This document shows positions 11,266 to 20,456 of a stretch of 64,000 nucleotides of DNA, one piece after another; position 1 is the first letter of the stretch, and each line of letters opens with the position of its first letter. The stretch lies in contig NZ_JAJATZ010000007.1 of NCBI RefSeq assembly GCF_020531945.1, forward strand, positions 82,007 to 146,006, written 5' to 3'. The position numbers and the translations under genes were made by a program. Source of the stretch: Loktanella gaetbuli (lineage in GTDB: Bacteria; Pseudomonadota; Alphaproteobacteria; Rhodobacterales; Rhodobacteraceae). Under the pieces are notes generated by a model that saw only the letters and a list, made by a program, of their open reading frames with translations, was not told the DNA's origin and did no database searches.

Positions 11266-12196
11266 TGGTCAGGATGTCCCGCGCACGGGCGCAATCGGCG
11301 TCCATCTGGGTGATCAGCGCATCAAGGCTGTCGAACTTTTCTTCGCCGCGCAGGTATTCCACCAGCCCGACCGAGATTTCGGCACCGTAAAGGTCGCCCT
11401 TGAAATCAAACAGGAACGTTTCGCAATTGGGCAGGTTTTCACCGAACATCGGCCGCACCCCGATCGAGGCCGCACCGTGATAGCTGCCGGCATGTGGACC
11501 CTCATGAACGTCGACGACCACGGCATAGACGCCGAATTTCGGGGGATGCAGGCCAGCGATGCTCATGTTGGCGGTGGGATATCCCAGATCGCGCCCGCGC
11601 TGGTCGCCGCGAATGACCTCGCCCACGATGCGGTGGCGGTGGCCCAGCATGGCAGCCGCATCGCGCGGGCGCCCATCGGTCAGCGCCGTACGGATCGCGG
11701 TCGAACTGATGCGCCCGTCGTCGTTCTTGACCATCGGAACGACTGTCACACCGAACCCCATCTCTGCGCCAAAGGTCATCAGGTCCTGCGCCGTGCCGGC
11801 CCTGTCTTTGCCGAAACAGAAATCCTGCCCCACGACCACATGGGCCAGACCCAGCCTGTCGTGAATAATCTTTTGCGCGAACTCTCTGGGCGTCAGTGCC
11901 ACAAGCGCCGGGTTGAAAGGCACCTCGTAGAGTTTTTCCACGCCCAGTTTCCCCAGCGCCTCGGCGCGGGCAGCGGCGTTCATCAGCCGAAACGGTGCTG
12001 CGTCCCGCGCAAACAACTGGCGCGGATGCGGCTCGAATGTCATCACGCCCAGCGGTGCGCCGGCGGATTGTGCGGCAGCGCGTGCAATGTCGATCACCGC
12101 GCGATGCCCCAGATGGACACCGTCAAAGTTACCGACGGCCGCAGCAGCACCGCGGTCGGCCGGGTCGATGTAAAGTGTGTCTCTGATGATGCGCAT
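11258..12196 (-). CDS. ribF: Bifunctional riboflavin kinase / FMN adenylyltransferase
   Basis: This 312-residue enzyme converts riboflavin to FMN and then FAD. The N-terminal nucleotidyltransferase domain shows GNFDGVHLGH (residues 22-31) and VVGQDFCFGKDRAG, plus the ISSTAIR segment. The C-terminal flavokinase domain shows GRDLGYPTANM and GVYAV. The length is normal. It lies 36 bases downstream of maoC and overlaps ycgN by 8 bases. Confidence 0.96.
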   Translation of the reverse strand: MRIIRDTLYIDPADRGAAAAVGNFDGVHLGHRAVIDIARAAAQSAGAPLGVMTFEPHPRQLFARDAAPFRLMNAAARAEALGKLGVEKLYEVPFNPALVALTPREFAQKIIHDRLGLAHVVVGQDFCFGKDRAGTAQDLMTFGAEMGFGVTVVPMVKNDDGRISSTAIRTALTDGRPRDAAAMLGHRHRIVGEVIRGDQRGRDLGYPTANMSIAGLHPPKFGVYAVVVDVHEGPHAGSYHGAASIGVRPMFGENLPNCETFLFDFKGDLYGAEISVGLVEYLRGEEKFDSLDALITQMDADCARARDILTNG

Positions 12197-12232
12197 GTGC
12201 GAGGCGTATCGCGCGCGCGGGGTCAGCGCAAG

Positions 12233-12685
12233 TTAGTCGAACTTGCCCGAAGGGGCCAAAACAGTCGCCTCGCCGGTCAGGACCTTCTTGCCGTCCACCA
12301 GACAGCGCGTTTCCATTGTCACGCGCCGCCGGGCGTAGTCGATGGCCGTCACCTCGACCTCGGCCAGCACCATGTCGCCCGGGCGCACGGGGGCCAGGAA
12401 TTTCAGCGTTTGTCCCATGTACACGGTGCCATGTCCCGGCAGCTGTTCGCCGATCACGGCGGAAATCAGCCCGGCCGTCAGCATCCCATGCGCGATGCGC
12501 CCGGCAAAGATCGTATCCTGCGCATAATCGTCGTCCAGATGCACCGGGTTATGGTCGGTTGTGACCTGAGCGAACATCTCGATGTCCGCGTCGGTCACCA
12601 CCTTGCGCAGGGACCGGACCATGCCGACCTCGATATCCTCGATGACGATTGTCCCACGGGGCATATTGTCCAGCATATCCATCAT
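12233..12685 (-). CDS. MaoC-like hot-dog (R)-enoyl-CoA hydratase
   Basis: This 150-residue hot-dog protein resembles (R)-specific enoyl-CoA hydratases of the PhaJ/MaoC type. The hydratase motif with catalytic Asp and His is clear: F.QVTTDHNPVHLDDDYAQDTIFAGRIAHGML. It probably hydrates trans-2-enoyl-CoA; the chain length and pathway are unknown. Several in-frame Met codons (12685, 12682, 12676, 12664) leave the exact start uncertain, and none has a strong RBS. The upstream 76 bases contain an inverted TTTGTTGC element shared with the lrp promoter region. It heads the run maoC-ribF-ycgN-ltaE. Confidence 0.85.
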   Translation of the reverse strand: MMDMLDNMPRGTIVIEDIEVGMVRSLRKVVTDADIEMFAQVTTDHNPVHLDDDYAQDTIFAGRIAHGMLTAGLISAVIGEQLPGHGTVYMGQTLKFLAPVRPGDMVLAEVEVTAIDYARRRVTMETRCLVDGKKVLTGEATVLAPSGKFD

Positions 12686-12690
12686 CCATC

Positions 12691-12738
12691 ACGCAACAAA
12701 AAGCTATTGTGTGTAACTACCACGAAACTTTGTTGCGT
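12691..12738. promoter_or_regulatory. Inverted repeat, candidate operator upstream of maoC
   Basis: ACGCAACAAA at 12691-12700 is the exact inverse of TTTGTTGCGT at 12729-12738. The 7-bp cores (GCAACAA 12693-12699 and TTGTTGC 12730-12736) are separated by 30 bases. The same 14-mer GAAACTTTGTTGCG occurs before the Lrp-type regulator gene near 32672-32685. The position just before the maoC start fits an operator. The binding protein is unknown; an Lrp-family protein is one guess. Confidence 0.5.
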
Positions 12739-12761
12739 CAAGGCTTGATGGGCACTTTGGT

Positions 12762-13637
12762 CTAGCGCAGGTGCCCAATCGAGAATGTTGGCGAAACCAT
12801 TTCGGCATCGAGGTAGCGCGACAGCGCATCGGGATCGGGTCCAGCGGTTTCAGTCAGCGTCTCTGCTGCGGCCAGACCGCCCGTGATGAACAGCGTATCC
12901 AGATCCTCCTGCTGGCCGCCCAGAACGTCGGTCCGGATACCGTCGCCGATGCAGATGATCCGCGATTTGTCCAGCTCGGGGTCGATCTGCGCCAGCCTGC
13001 GGCGTGCCAGATCGTAGATCGGGGGATGCGGCTTGCCGAAATACAGGCTTTCGCCGCCCATTTCCGTGTAGAGCTGTGCCAGCGCGCCCGCGCACCATTC
13101 TCGTGTCTCGCCGCGGTCGACCACGATATCGGGGTTGGCACAGAGCAATTTCAGACTGCGCTGCTTGGCTGCGAGGAATTGCGGGCGGTAGGTGTCGGGA
13201 TGGGCCATCGGGTCGAACGGGCCGCAACATACGATCCCATCCGCCTCGTCCAGCGGGACGCGGTTGATGGTCATCGGGTCGTCGAGGATATCCATCGGCT
13301 TGAAGAAAGCTGCGTCATGGTCCTCTCCGATGAACCAGACATTGGACCCGACCGCCCCCTTGAACATGGCCGCCCGGGCCGAATCGCCTGATGTCGCGAT
13401 CGCGTCGAACGCGTCGTCAGGCACGCCCATGCCGTTGATCTGTTTGTGCACCGAGGACCAGGGACGCGGCGAATTGGTCACCAGGATGACCCGCCCGCCC
13501 GCACGGCGATAATTCTGCATCGCCGTGACCGCTGCCGGATGCGCCCTGATTCCGTCGTGCATGCAGCCCCACAGGTCGACAAAGGCGGCGTCGTAATCGC
13601 CCGCCACATCCAGAAAGCTGTTGATGATCTGTGTCAT
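12762..13637 (-). CDS. TIGR01459 family HAD-type hydrolase (NagD-like)
   Basis: This 291-residue HAD phosphatase is of the class IIA (NagD/PGPase-like) type. Motif I is altered to VDLWGCMHDG near residue 20. Motif II is VILVTNSPRP and the late motif is ICIGDGIRTDVLGGQQEDLDTLFITGGL. It presumably dephosphorylates small phosphorylated metabolites. TIGR01459 members are frequent in alphaproteobacteria but their substrate is not established. It lies upstream of maoC on the same strand. A 22-bp perfect palindrome (13666-13687) lies just before its start. Confidence 0.88.
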   Translation of the reverse strand: MTQIINSFLDVAGDYDAAFVDLWGCMHDGIRAHPAAVTAMQNYRRAGGRVILVTNSPRPWSSVHKQINGMGVPDDAFDAIATSGDSARAAMFKGAVGSNVWFIGEDHDAAFFKPMDILDDPMTINRVPLDEADGIVCCGPFDPMAHPDTYRPQFLAAKQRSLKLLCANPDIVVDRGETREWCAGALAQLYTEMGGESLYFGKPHPPIYDLARRRLAQIDPELDKSRIICIGDGIRTDVLGGQQEDLDTLFITGGLAAAETLTETAGPDPDALSRYLDAEMVSPTFSIGHLR

Positions 13638-13665
13638 GTGGCGGGACCTCTTGATGATGCGGTGG

Positions 13666-13720
13666 CCGATTTTTCGCGAAAAATCGGTGCCTCCGGCGGG
13701 AGTATTTTGGGCAAGATGAT
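13666..13720 (+). repeat. Palindrome plus short extragenic repeat (copy a)
   Basis: A perfect 22-bp palindrome, CCGATTTTT-CGCG-AAAAATCGG, occupies 13666-13687. A CCTCCGGCGGGAG hairpin follows, then the segment GAGTATTTT-N2-GCAAGATGATG (13700-13721). The last segment recurs at 49397-49418 with two differences. It lies between two minus-strand genes, ppaC and the HAD hydrolase. It looks like a dispersed extragenic element, possibly with a terminator or operator role. Confidence 0.6.
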
Positions 13721-13733
13721 GCGCAGACTGCGC

Positions 13734-14651
13734 TTATTTCTTCAGGTTCGGGATGATCTGTTTCTTGCGGCTCATCACGCCGGGCAACACGACCGTGTCG
13801 CCCTCGGGCTTGGCGTCAAAGCTGGCGCGCGCCACGTCCTTGGTCAGATCGTTGGGCAACAGCATCGTGGCCTCTTCGTTCAGAATGTCCACGACAAAGA
13901 GCAGGACCTGATCAACGCCGTCTTCCTCTGCCACGGCGGGCATGGCGGCCATCAGGGCGTCCTTGCGGTCCAGCACGGCCTTGGGCGACGTGGTTTCCAG
14001 CACGCTGACGCGGAACTTGGTGCCGTCGACCTCGTATTCCTTGGAATCCATGCGCAGCAGTTCCGCATCCGAAAACGCGCTGACGTCGGATTTGGCGGCG
14101 AACATTTCGTCAGCGTAGGCCGCGATATCGACGTTGAGGTCGGTGGCCAGTTGTTCGGCCAATGCGCGGTCGGTCGGCGTCGTGGTGGGCGACCGGAAAT
14201 GCAGCGTGTCGGACAGGATGCAGGACAGCATCAGGCCCTTGATGCCTTCGGGCATCGTGGCGGCCTTGTCGCCCATCAGCTGGTGCATGATGGTGGCGGT
14301 GCAGGCCAGCGGGCGGATCGTGATGTCGATCGGGCCCTTGGTCTTGATGCCGCCGACCAGCAGGTGGTGGTCGATGATGCCGCGGATATCGGCGTCAATG
14401 ATGCTGGCGGGCAGTTCGGCGGGGTTGTTGGTGTCGACGATGACGCAAGCCTGGCCTGCGTCGACATCCGCGATGATTTCGGGCTGTGCGAACCCCCAGC
14501 GGTCGATGACGAATGCGGCCTCGGTGTTGGGCGTGCCCAGCAGCACAGCCTTTGCATCGACGCCAGCGTCGTTCAGAAACCATTCCCAGATCAGAGGCGA
14601 TCCGGTCGAATCGGTGTCAGGGGACTTGTGGCCGAAAATCAGGGTGGTCAT
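13734..14651 (-). CDS. ppaC: Manganese-dependent inorganic pyrophosphatase (family II)
   Basis: This 305-residue DHH-superfamily enzyme hydrolyses pyrophosphate to two phosphates. The N-terminal metal motif GHKSPDTDS, the IIDHHLLVGG (DHH) motif and the C-terminal DHHA2 substrate-binding domain are present, and the length matches family II enzymes (about 309). It sits alone on the minus strand between an extragenic repeat and a divergent gene. Family II pyrophosphatases are less common in alphaproteobacteria than the family I (Ppa) type. Confidence 0.94.
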   Translation of the reverse strand: MTTLIFGHKSPDTDSTGSPLIWEWFLNDAGVDAKAVLLGTPNTEAAFVIDRWGFAQPEIIADVDAGQACVIVDTNNPAELPASIIDADIRGIIDHHLLVGGIKTKGPIDITIRPLACTATIMHQLMGDKAATMPEGIKGLMLSCILSDTLHFRSPTTTPTDRALAEQLATDLNVDIAAYADEMFAAKSDVSAFSDAELLRMDSKEYEVDGTKFRVSVLETTSPKAVLDRKDALMAAMPAVAEEDGVDQVLLFVVDILNEEATMLLPNDLTKDVARASFDAKPEGDTVVLPGVMSRKKQIIPNLKK

Positions 14652-14723
14652 GGTATATGCCTCATGGAATGCGGATTTGGGGCCTTATAGGTCGGAGTGC
14701 CGCGGGTGTCACGGGGGCGTGCA

Positions 14724-15380
14724 ATGCCACGGGAAAGCGATCTGTATCCGCCGCTCAAGGCCTGGTTCGCGGCGCAGGGATATACCGTCAAGGGAGAGGT
14801 TGGTGCCGCTGACCTGGTGGCGCGCAAGGGCGATGAGATCATCGTCGTCGAATTGAAGCTGGGGTTTTCGCTGACGCTTTTTCATCAGGCGATGGACCGG
14901 CTGGCCGTGAGCGACACGGTCTATGTCGCCGTTCCGGCCGGGGGCAAGGCCAAGCCCTTCGCGGCAAATGTGAAACTGTCCCGGCGTCTGGGTCTGGGCG
15001 TCCTGTCGGTGCGGCTGCGCGACGGATTCGTCGAAGCCCACGCCAGCCCCGGCAACTATACCCCGCGCAAATCTCCCAAAAAGATCAAGCGCCTGAAGAA
15101 GGCGTTCGACCGGTTGCAAGGTGACCCCAACGCGGGCGGTGCCACGCGCCACGGATTGATTACCGGATACCGTCAGGACGCGATCACCTGCGCGCGGTTT
15201 CTGGCGGTGCACGGCCCGTCGGGTGGTGCCCGGATCAAGGATTGGGCCGAGGTGCCGGATGCCACGGCCATCATGGCCGCCAACCATTATGGCTGGTTCA
15301 CGCGGGTGTCGCGCGGGGTCTATGACCTGACCGCATCGGGACGAACGGCCCTGGCCGATTGGGGGGATGTCGGCGACTAG
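14724..15380 (+). CDS. DUF2161 family protein, PD-(D/E)XK nuclease-like
   Basis: This 218-residue protein opens with a restriction-endonuclease-like core: LKAWFAAQGYTVKGEVGAADLVARKGDEIIVVELKLGFSLTLFHQA. The GEVGAADLV and VVELK segments give the D...ExK metal-binding pattern. The C-terminal half contains a basic linker and a wHTH-like end (WFTRVSRGVYDLTASG). This fits the DUF2161 family. A DNA or RNA processing role is only inferred. The ATG at 14724 (preceded by a GGGGG-rich RBS) starts at the conserved PRESDLYPPLKAW. The 3' end overlaps the convergent TraB gene by 4 bases. Confidence 0.85.
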   Translation: MPRESDLYPPLKAWFAAQGYTVKGEVGAADLVARKGDEIIVVELKLGFSLTLFHQAMDRLAVSDTVYVAVPAGGKAKPFAANVKLSRRLGLGVLSVRLRDGFVEAHASPGNYTPRKSPKKIKRLKKAFDRLQGDPNAGGATRHGLITGYRQDAITCARFLAVHGPSGGARIKDWAEVPDATAIMAANHYGWFTRVSRGVYDLTASGRTALADWGDVGD

Positions 15381-16369
15381 AGCCCCGGCGTGATCGTCCA
15401 GCCATCGGTTTCCAGCAGGCGCAGCACGCCCTGCGCGCCCGGCAGGTGACCCGCGCCGACGGCCAAAACGATGGTGTCATGCGCCTCTGCGGCGTTGGCG
15501 ATGACGGGCATCCAGTCCAGGTTGCGGCGGGTCAGCAGGTCGTCCTCCATTTGGGCGAACAGCGTATCCGCCTCTTCCGGTGCCAGGCCTGGAACCTGAC
15601 GCGAGACCACGCGGCTCAGTTCCCACAGCTCGGCGATTTCGCCGGAAAAGTAACTGTCGAGCATCGTCGCGTTCATCGCGTTCGCGAGGTCCTCTGGCAT
15701 GAACGAAAGGTTCAGCGCATCAATCTGATCATCGATCGGGTCGGCAGACATCAGAGAAAAGATCGTGTCCCAGGGTTCGACAGCCTGAACATCGATATCG
15801 GCTGCCAGCGCGATATCGATCAATTTCGCATCGAGGCCCTGGCGGCCCTGTTGCAAGTCCGCCAGCGCACAGGTCGGCATGGCAAGGGTGAGCGACAGAT
15901 ACCACGGTTGCATCTGTGCGGCTGCGGCCGCTGGCAGGCCGCGGGCCTCGACCGCGCGTGACAAGGCGATAAAGGCTTCTGGTTCCATCAGGTCGGTCAG
16001 CGAATTCCCGTCCGTCAGGAACAGCAGCGATGGGTCGCTTGCGATGGCGTCTGCCATTGCGGCCTCTTCCTCGGGACCTGCCTCGACCAGCAGAAGGTCT
16101 GCTGCGGTGATGGCGGGGGACAATTGCACTGCGATCGGGGCCAGTCGGGGGTCATACAGGTGCATTGTGCCTGCGATGGTGATGCGGTCATCGCCGCGCG
16201 TTGCGGTCCAGATCGTGCCGCTGCCATAGGGCGTCGCCGCTGCGGCTGTCGTCACCTCCAGTCGTTCCGCCGCTGACAGGCGGGTGCGCACGTCATCGCC
16301 TGCACAGGCCGCAATGGCCTGTGTCGCGCTGACAAGGGCCATCAGGGTCAGGGGAATCAACTGTCGCAT
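15377..16369 (-). CDS. TraB/GumN family protein, secreted
   Basis: This 330-residue protein has an N-terminal signal peptide (MRQLIPLTLMALVSATQAIAA). A TraB/GumN domain follows: GTMHLYDPRL near residue 90, LLVEAGPE, and the end block VGAGHLPGAQGVLRLLETDGWTITPGL. The conserved GxxH and GxxHL motifs suggest a metal-dependent hydrolase fold (related to Tiki proteases), acting in the periplasm. The substrate is not known for bacterial members. Its stop overlaps the DUF2161 gene. Confidence 0.9.
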   Translation of the reverse strand: MRQLIPLTLMALVSATQAIAACAGDDVRTRLSAAERLEVTTAAAATPYGSGTIWTATRGDDRITIAGTMHLYDPRLAPIAVQLSPAITAADLLLVEAGPEEEAAMADAIASDPSLLFLTDGNSLTDLMEPEAFIALSRAVEARGLPAAAAAQMQPWYLSLTLAMPTCALADLQQGRQGLDAKLIDIALAADIDVQAVEPWDTIFSLMSADPIDDQIDALNLSFMPEDLANAMNATMLDSYFSGEIAELWELSRVVSRQVPGLAPEEADTLFAQMEDDLLTRRNLDWMPVIANAAEAHDTIVLAVGAGHLPGAQGVLRLLETDGWTITPGL

Positions 16370-16650
16370 TTTGGCCTCGGTTCGCTGGGGGTGTCCGGTG
16401 ATCCTGCCCCGGACGATTTTGCGCGATCATAGGTTGCCGCGCCAGGATCGGCCAGCGCCTGATCCGCACCAAGTGGTTTGTCGCCTGCCGCACGCGGTGG
16501 ACGAAGGCGAGAGCGTCTGCGGGAGGGGGCGGACACCAACACTGGCCTTTGATCAATGGTGAACTGCATGGGGCTGATCGCGGCACGCGCTTGGGCGGGT
16601 GGCGCGCATCGTGGTGTGCCCGCCGCACCGTGTGCGGCGGGCAAGTGGGG
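16370..16650. other. Gene-free interval, 281 bases
   Basis: I see no convincing gene here. It lies upstream of the TraB/GumN gene and downstream of the beta-helix gene, both on the minus strand, so it holds the TraB promoter and the hairpin at 16617-16643. Confidence 0.5.
16617..16643 (-). terminator. Hairpin just after the beta-helix gene, probable terminator
   Basis: A perfect 11-bp GC-rich inverted repeat (TGCCCGCCGCA, 16617-16627, with 16633-16643) has a 5-base loop. It lies 7 bases beyond the stop of the minus-strand gene at 16651. There is no U-tract, so its terminator activity is uncertain. Confidence 0.5.
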
Positions 16651-18054
16651 TCAGGGCAGGGTGACGCCGTCCAGATCCATGCCGTCGGACAGGTTGGCGC
16701 GGATCAGCGTTGCGCTGCCTGCGCCCGCGTCCTCTTGGACCAGTTCCAGGCCGGTATCGTCGCTATCGTCGTTTGCCTCGGTGGACAGGTCGACACCCGT
16801 CAGGGCAAGGTCGCCCGCGTCGGCCTCTTCCAGCACGACGCCCTTGCCACCGTTGGCACGCGCCGTGATGGCCGTGGCCACCACAGTGACGTCGCCGGCA
16901 TCCTCTTCGGACAGCTTGATCGCATCATCAGTGTTGCCTTCGGCCAAGGCCCCCACCAGCGTCAGCGTGATGTCGCCGGCACCTGCCTCGTCGAAATCCA
17001 ATCCCTCGTCGGTGTTGTTCATGATCTGGCCGCCGGTCAAGGTCGCGATGATCGAACCGTCACCTGCCTCGTCCACGTCAAACCCGTCGTCCAGGTCGAT
17101 GCCAAAAGCGTATTCGGCAACGGACCCGTCATCATGCAGATCAACCTCGCGTTCGATGCAGCGATCATCCGGCGATCCTGTGACCGGTCCGGGGGCGTCC
17201 GCCTCGGCCAGGACGCCGGGTTCGAATTCACCCTCATCGGGATCGGGCAGGAAACTGGCGACCACGGCAGGATCGCAATAGTTCCCGTTCAGGTCGTAAT
17301 GGTTGTCGATCGAGGTCACGCGCACATCGCCTGCGTCGCCTTCGTCCAGTTCGACCCCGTCGGCCCCGACGCTAATGAACCGCGACGCGCTGGCATGAAA
17401 CGTGATGTCCCCATCACCGCGCTCGTCGACCCGCACGCCATCGGAGTCAAAGCTGCCGTGACCCGCGTTTTCGACGGTCACCCCGTTCAGTATCACGGAA
17501 ATGCTGGCGGCCGATCCATCGCCACCACCACCAGCGCCCGCGCCACAGGCATCCGCAAGTGAACAATCCGACAGGTGGATGCCGTGTCCGGCCACGTCGC
17601 GCACGGTGACGTCCTGCAAGGTCAGGGTCACGGTACCTGTCGCATCCTGCGGGACGCCGACATAGATACCCTTGCCCGGCGTGCCGGTGGACTGGTTTGC
17701 GATATCAAATCCACCCGGCCCGGTGAAATTCAGCGCATGGATGGTCACATCAGCACCCTGCGCGATCGCCAGCAGTGTGAAATCGCCGTTTGCCATCAGG
17801 GTCTGCCCGCGACCGATCAGTGTCAGTGGTGCCGCGCCGTCATAGGTTGCTGTCGCGTCCAGCGCGATGTCGCCCTCTGTCGTGATCAGGATGGTGGTGG
17901 GCGTGGTGGCAGCGCTGGCCTGGGCCAATGCCTCGGACAGGCTGCCGGGGCCGGTTGCCGCGTCGGTCGACACGACCAGGGGGGCGTGGACTGCGGCCAG
18001 CAGCGGTGTTGCGAGGGCTGCGGCCGCCACGCTTGTCATCAGGGTGCGAAACAT
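16651..18054 (-). CDS. Secreted right-handed beta-helix-like protein with acidic repeats
   Basis: This 467-residue protein has a signal peptide (about 1-23) and a very acidic body. Residues 25-200 resemble parallel beta-helix proteins (alternating V/I/L strands, GITL/GIHLSD turns, N-rich stacks). At least seven repeats of about DG-V-x-L-DE-x-x-AGD-(I/V/L) follow, at residues about 205, 232, 323, 350, 377, 404 and 434. The acidic DE and AGD/GDG turns would suit calcium binding. No catalytic residues or C-terminal secretion signal were recognised. It stands alone, followed by a hairpin, with its promoter facing the groESL promoter region. The function is unknown; surface, adhesive or polysaccharide-binding roles are only possibilities. 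Confidence 0.7.
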   Translation of the reverse strand: MFRTLMTSVAAAALATPLLAAVHAPLVVSTDAATGPGSLSEALAQASAATTPTTILITTEGDIALDATATYDGAAPLTLIGRGQTLMANGDFTLLAIAQGADVTIHALNFTGPGGFDIANQSTGTPGKGIYVGVPQDATGTVTLTLQDVTVRDVAGHGIHLSDCSLADACGAGAGGGGDGSAASISVILNGVTVENAGHGSFDSDGVRVDERGDGDITFHASASRFISVGADGVELDEGDAGDVRVTSIDNHYDLNGNYCDPAVVASFLPDPDEGEFEPGVLAEADAPGPVTGSPDDRCIEREVDLHDDGSVAEYAFGIDLDDGFDVDEAGDGSIIATLTGGQIMNNTDEGLDFDEAGAGDITLTLVGALAEGNTDDAIKLSEEDAGDVTVVATAITARANGGKGVVLEEADAGDLALTGVDLSTEANDDSDDTGLELVQEDAGAGSATLIRANLSDGMDLDGVTLP

Positions 18055-18133
18055 GAAAGTGGTCCTTGTGATCTATCAATTCCGCCGGTGACGCTAACCC
18101 GCCGGTGAAACGATTTTGCGACACGCAAACCAG

Positions 18134-18166
18134 TTGACAGCTGCACTTCCCCTCCCTAACTACACC
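18134..18166 (+). promoter_or_regulatory. Probable groESL promoter
   Basis: The -35 TTGACA at 18134-18139 is followed after 17-21 bases by a weak -10 (TAACTA 18157-18162 or CTACAC just after). Initiation near 18170 would place the CIRCE element at the start of the transcript, as usual for HrcA-regulated groE operons. Confidence 0.55.
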
Positions 18167-18169
18167 CCG

Positions 18170-18196
18170 CTAGCACTCGACTTGGGTGAGTGCTAA
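18170..18196 (+). promoter_or_regulatory. CIRCE element (HrcA operator) upstream of groESL
   Basis: CTAGCACTC (18170-18178), 9 bases, then GAGTGCTAA (18188-18196). This matches the CIRCE consensus TTAGCACTC-N9-GAGTGCTAA except at the first base. HrcA, not encoded in this window, would bind here to repress groESL until heat shock. Confidence 0.93.
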
Positions 18197-18231
18197 CGAA
18201 ATTGAAACATCAACGAAGGAAGGTCTTTCAG

Positions 18232-18516
18232 ATGGCATTCACCCCTCTTCATGACCGCGTTCTGGTTCGCCGCATCGAAGGCGACGACAAAACCGCAGGC
18301 GGTCTGATCATCCCCGAAGCCGCAAAAGAAAAGCCCGCAGAGGGCGAGATCATCAGCGTTGGCACCGGTGCGCGCAAGGACAACGGCGAACTGATCGAGA
18401 TGGCCGTCAAGGCCGGCGACAAGGTTCTGTTCGGCAAATGGTCCGGCACCGAAGTCAAGATCGACGGCGAAGACCTGTTGATCATGAAGGAAAGCGACAT
18501 CCTCGGCATCCTGTGA
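18232..18516 (+). CDS. groES: Co-chaperonin GroES
   Basis: This 94-residue cytosolic co-chaperonin caps the GroEL chamber. The sequence runs from MAFTPLHDRVLVRRIEGDDKTAGGLIIPEAAKEKP (mobile loop) to LLIMKESDILGIL. The ATG at 18232 has AAGGAAGG 8 bases upstream. An upstream in-frame extension would run through the CIRCE element and is rejected. First gene of the groESL operon. Confidence 0.97.
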   Translation: MAFTPLHDRVLVRRIEGDDKTAGGLIIPEAAKEKPAEGEIISVGTGARKDNGELIEMAVKAGDKVLFGKWSGTEVKIDGEDLLIMKESDILGIL

Positions 18517-18569
18517 TCGCCTGAGACGCACGCTTTTCCAACGAAACCAAATATCAGGAGCACATGAAA

Positions 18570-20222
<1,653 letters not shown>

Positions 20223-20223
20223 A

Positions 20224-20257
20224 AACGTGGTTTGAGGCATCGCCTCGAACACGTTTG
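20224..20257 (+). terminator. Hairpin immediately after groEL
   Basis: A long stem of about 15 bp with one bulged G (20224-20239 with 20243-20257) and a 3-base ATC loop starts one base after the groEL stop codon. Only three T residues follow. It could be a 3' mRNA-stabilising structure or an inefficient terminator backed up by the one at 20369. Confidence 0.55.
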
Positions 20258-20362
20258 GTGGGGCATGAGAGATGTTTGCGCAGCAAACACGAACCGTGTC
20301 CCGCCTCCGCACCACGGTGCGGGCATCTGCCAACCGGCACCTCGTTTCCGAACGCCAACGTC

Positions 20363-20393
20363 AAAAAAGGGCGACCCATGCGGGTCGCCCTTT
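20363..20393. terminator. Bidirectional Rho-independent terminator between groEL and the alternative oxidase gene
   Basis: A perfect 9-bp stem GGGCGACCC (20369-20377) / GGGTCGCCC (20382-20390) has a 4-base loop. It is flanked by AAAAAA on the left and TTT on the right. It can stop groESL transcripts and, with a stronger U-tract, the convergent minus-strand gene. Confidence 0.85.
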
Positions 20394-20456
20394 CGCGTAT
20401 TAGGATTGTTCGGCTGACCCGCATTGTGGCGGCGGGCCGTCCATTGACTGTCCAGC

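Noticed and set aside
10991..12748. 585-codon plus-strand open frame opposite ribF and maoC
   Set aside because: Antisense to conserved genes; the composition is that of a shadow frame.
12771..14690. Plus-strand open frames opposite the HAD hydrolase and ppaC
   Set aside because: They mirror conserved minus-strand genes and have no independent motifs.
18190..18231. Upstream extension of groES
   Set aside because: It would read through the CIRCE element, and the RBS and conserved N-terminus support the ATG at 18232.
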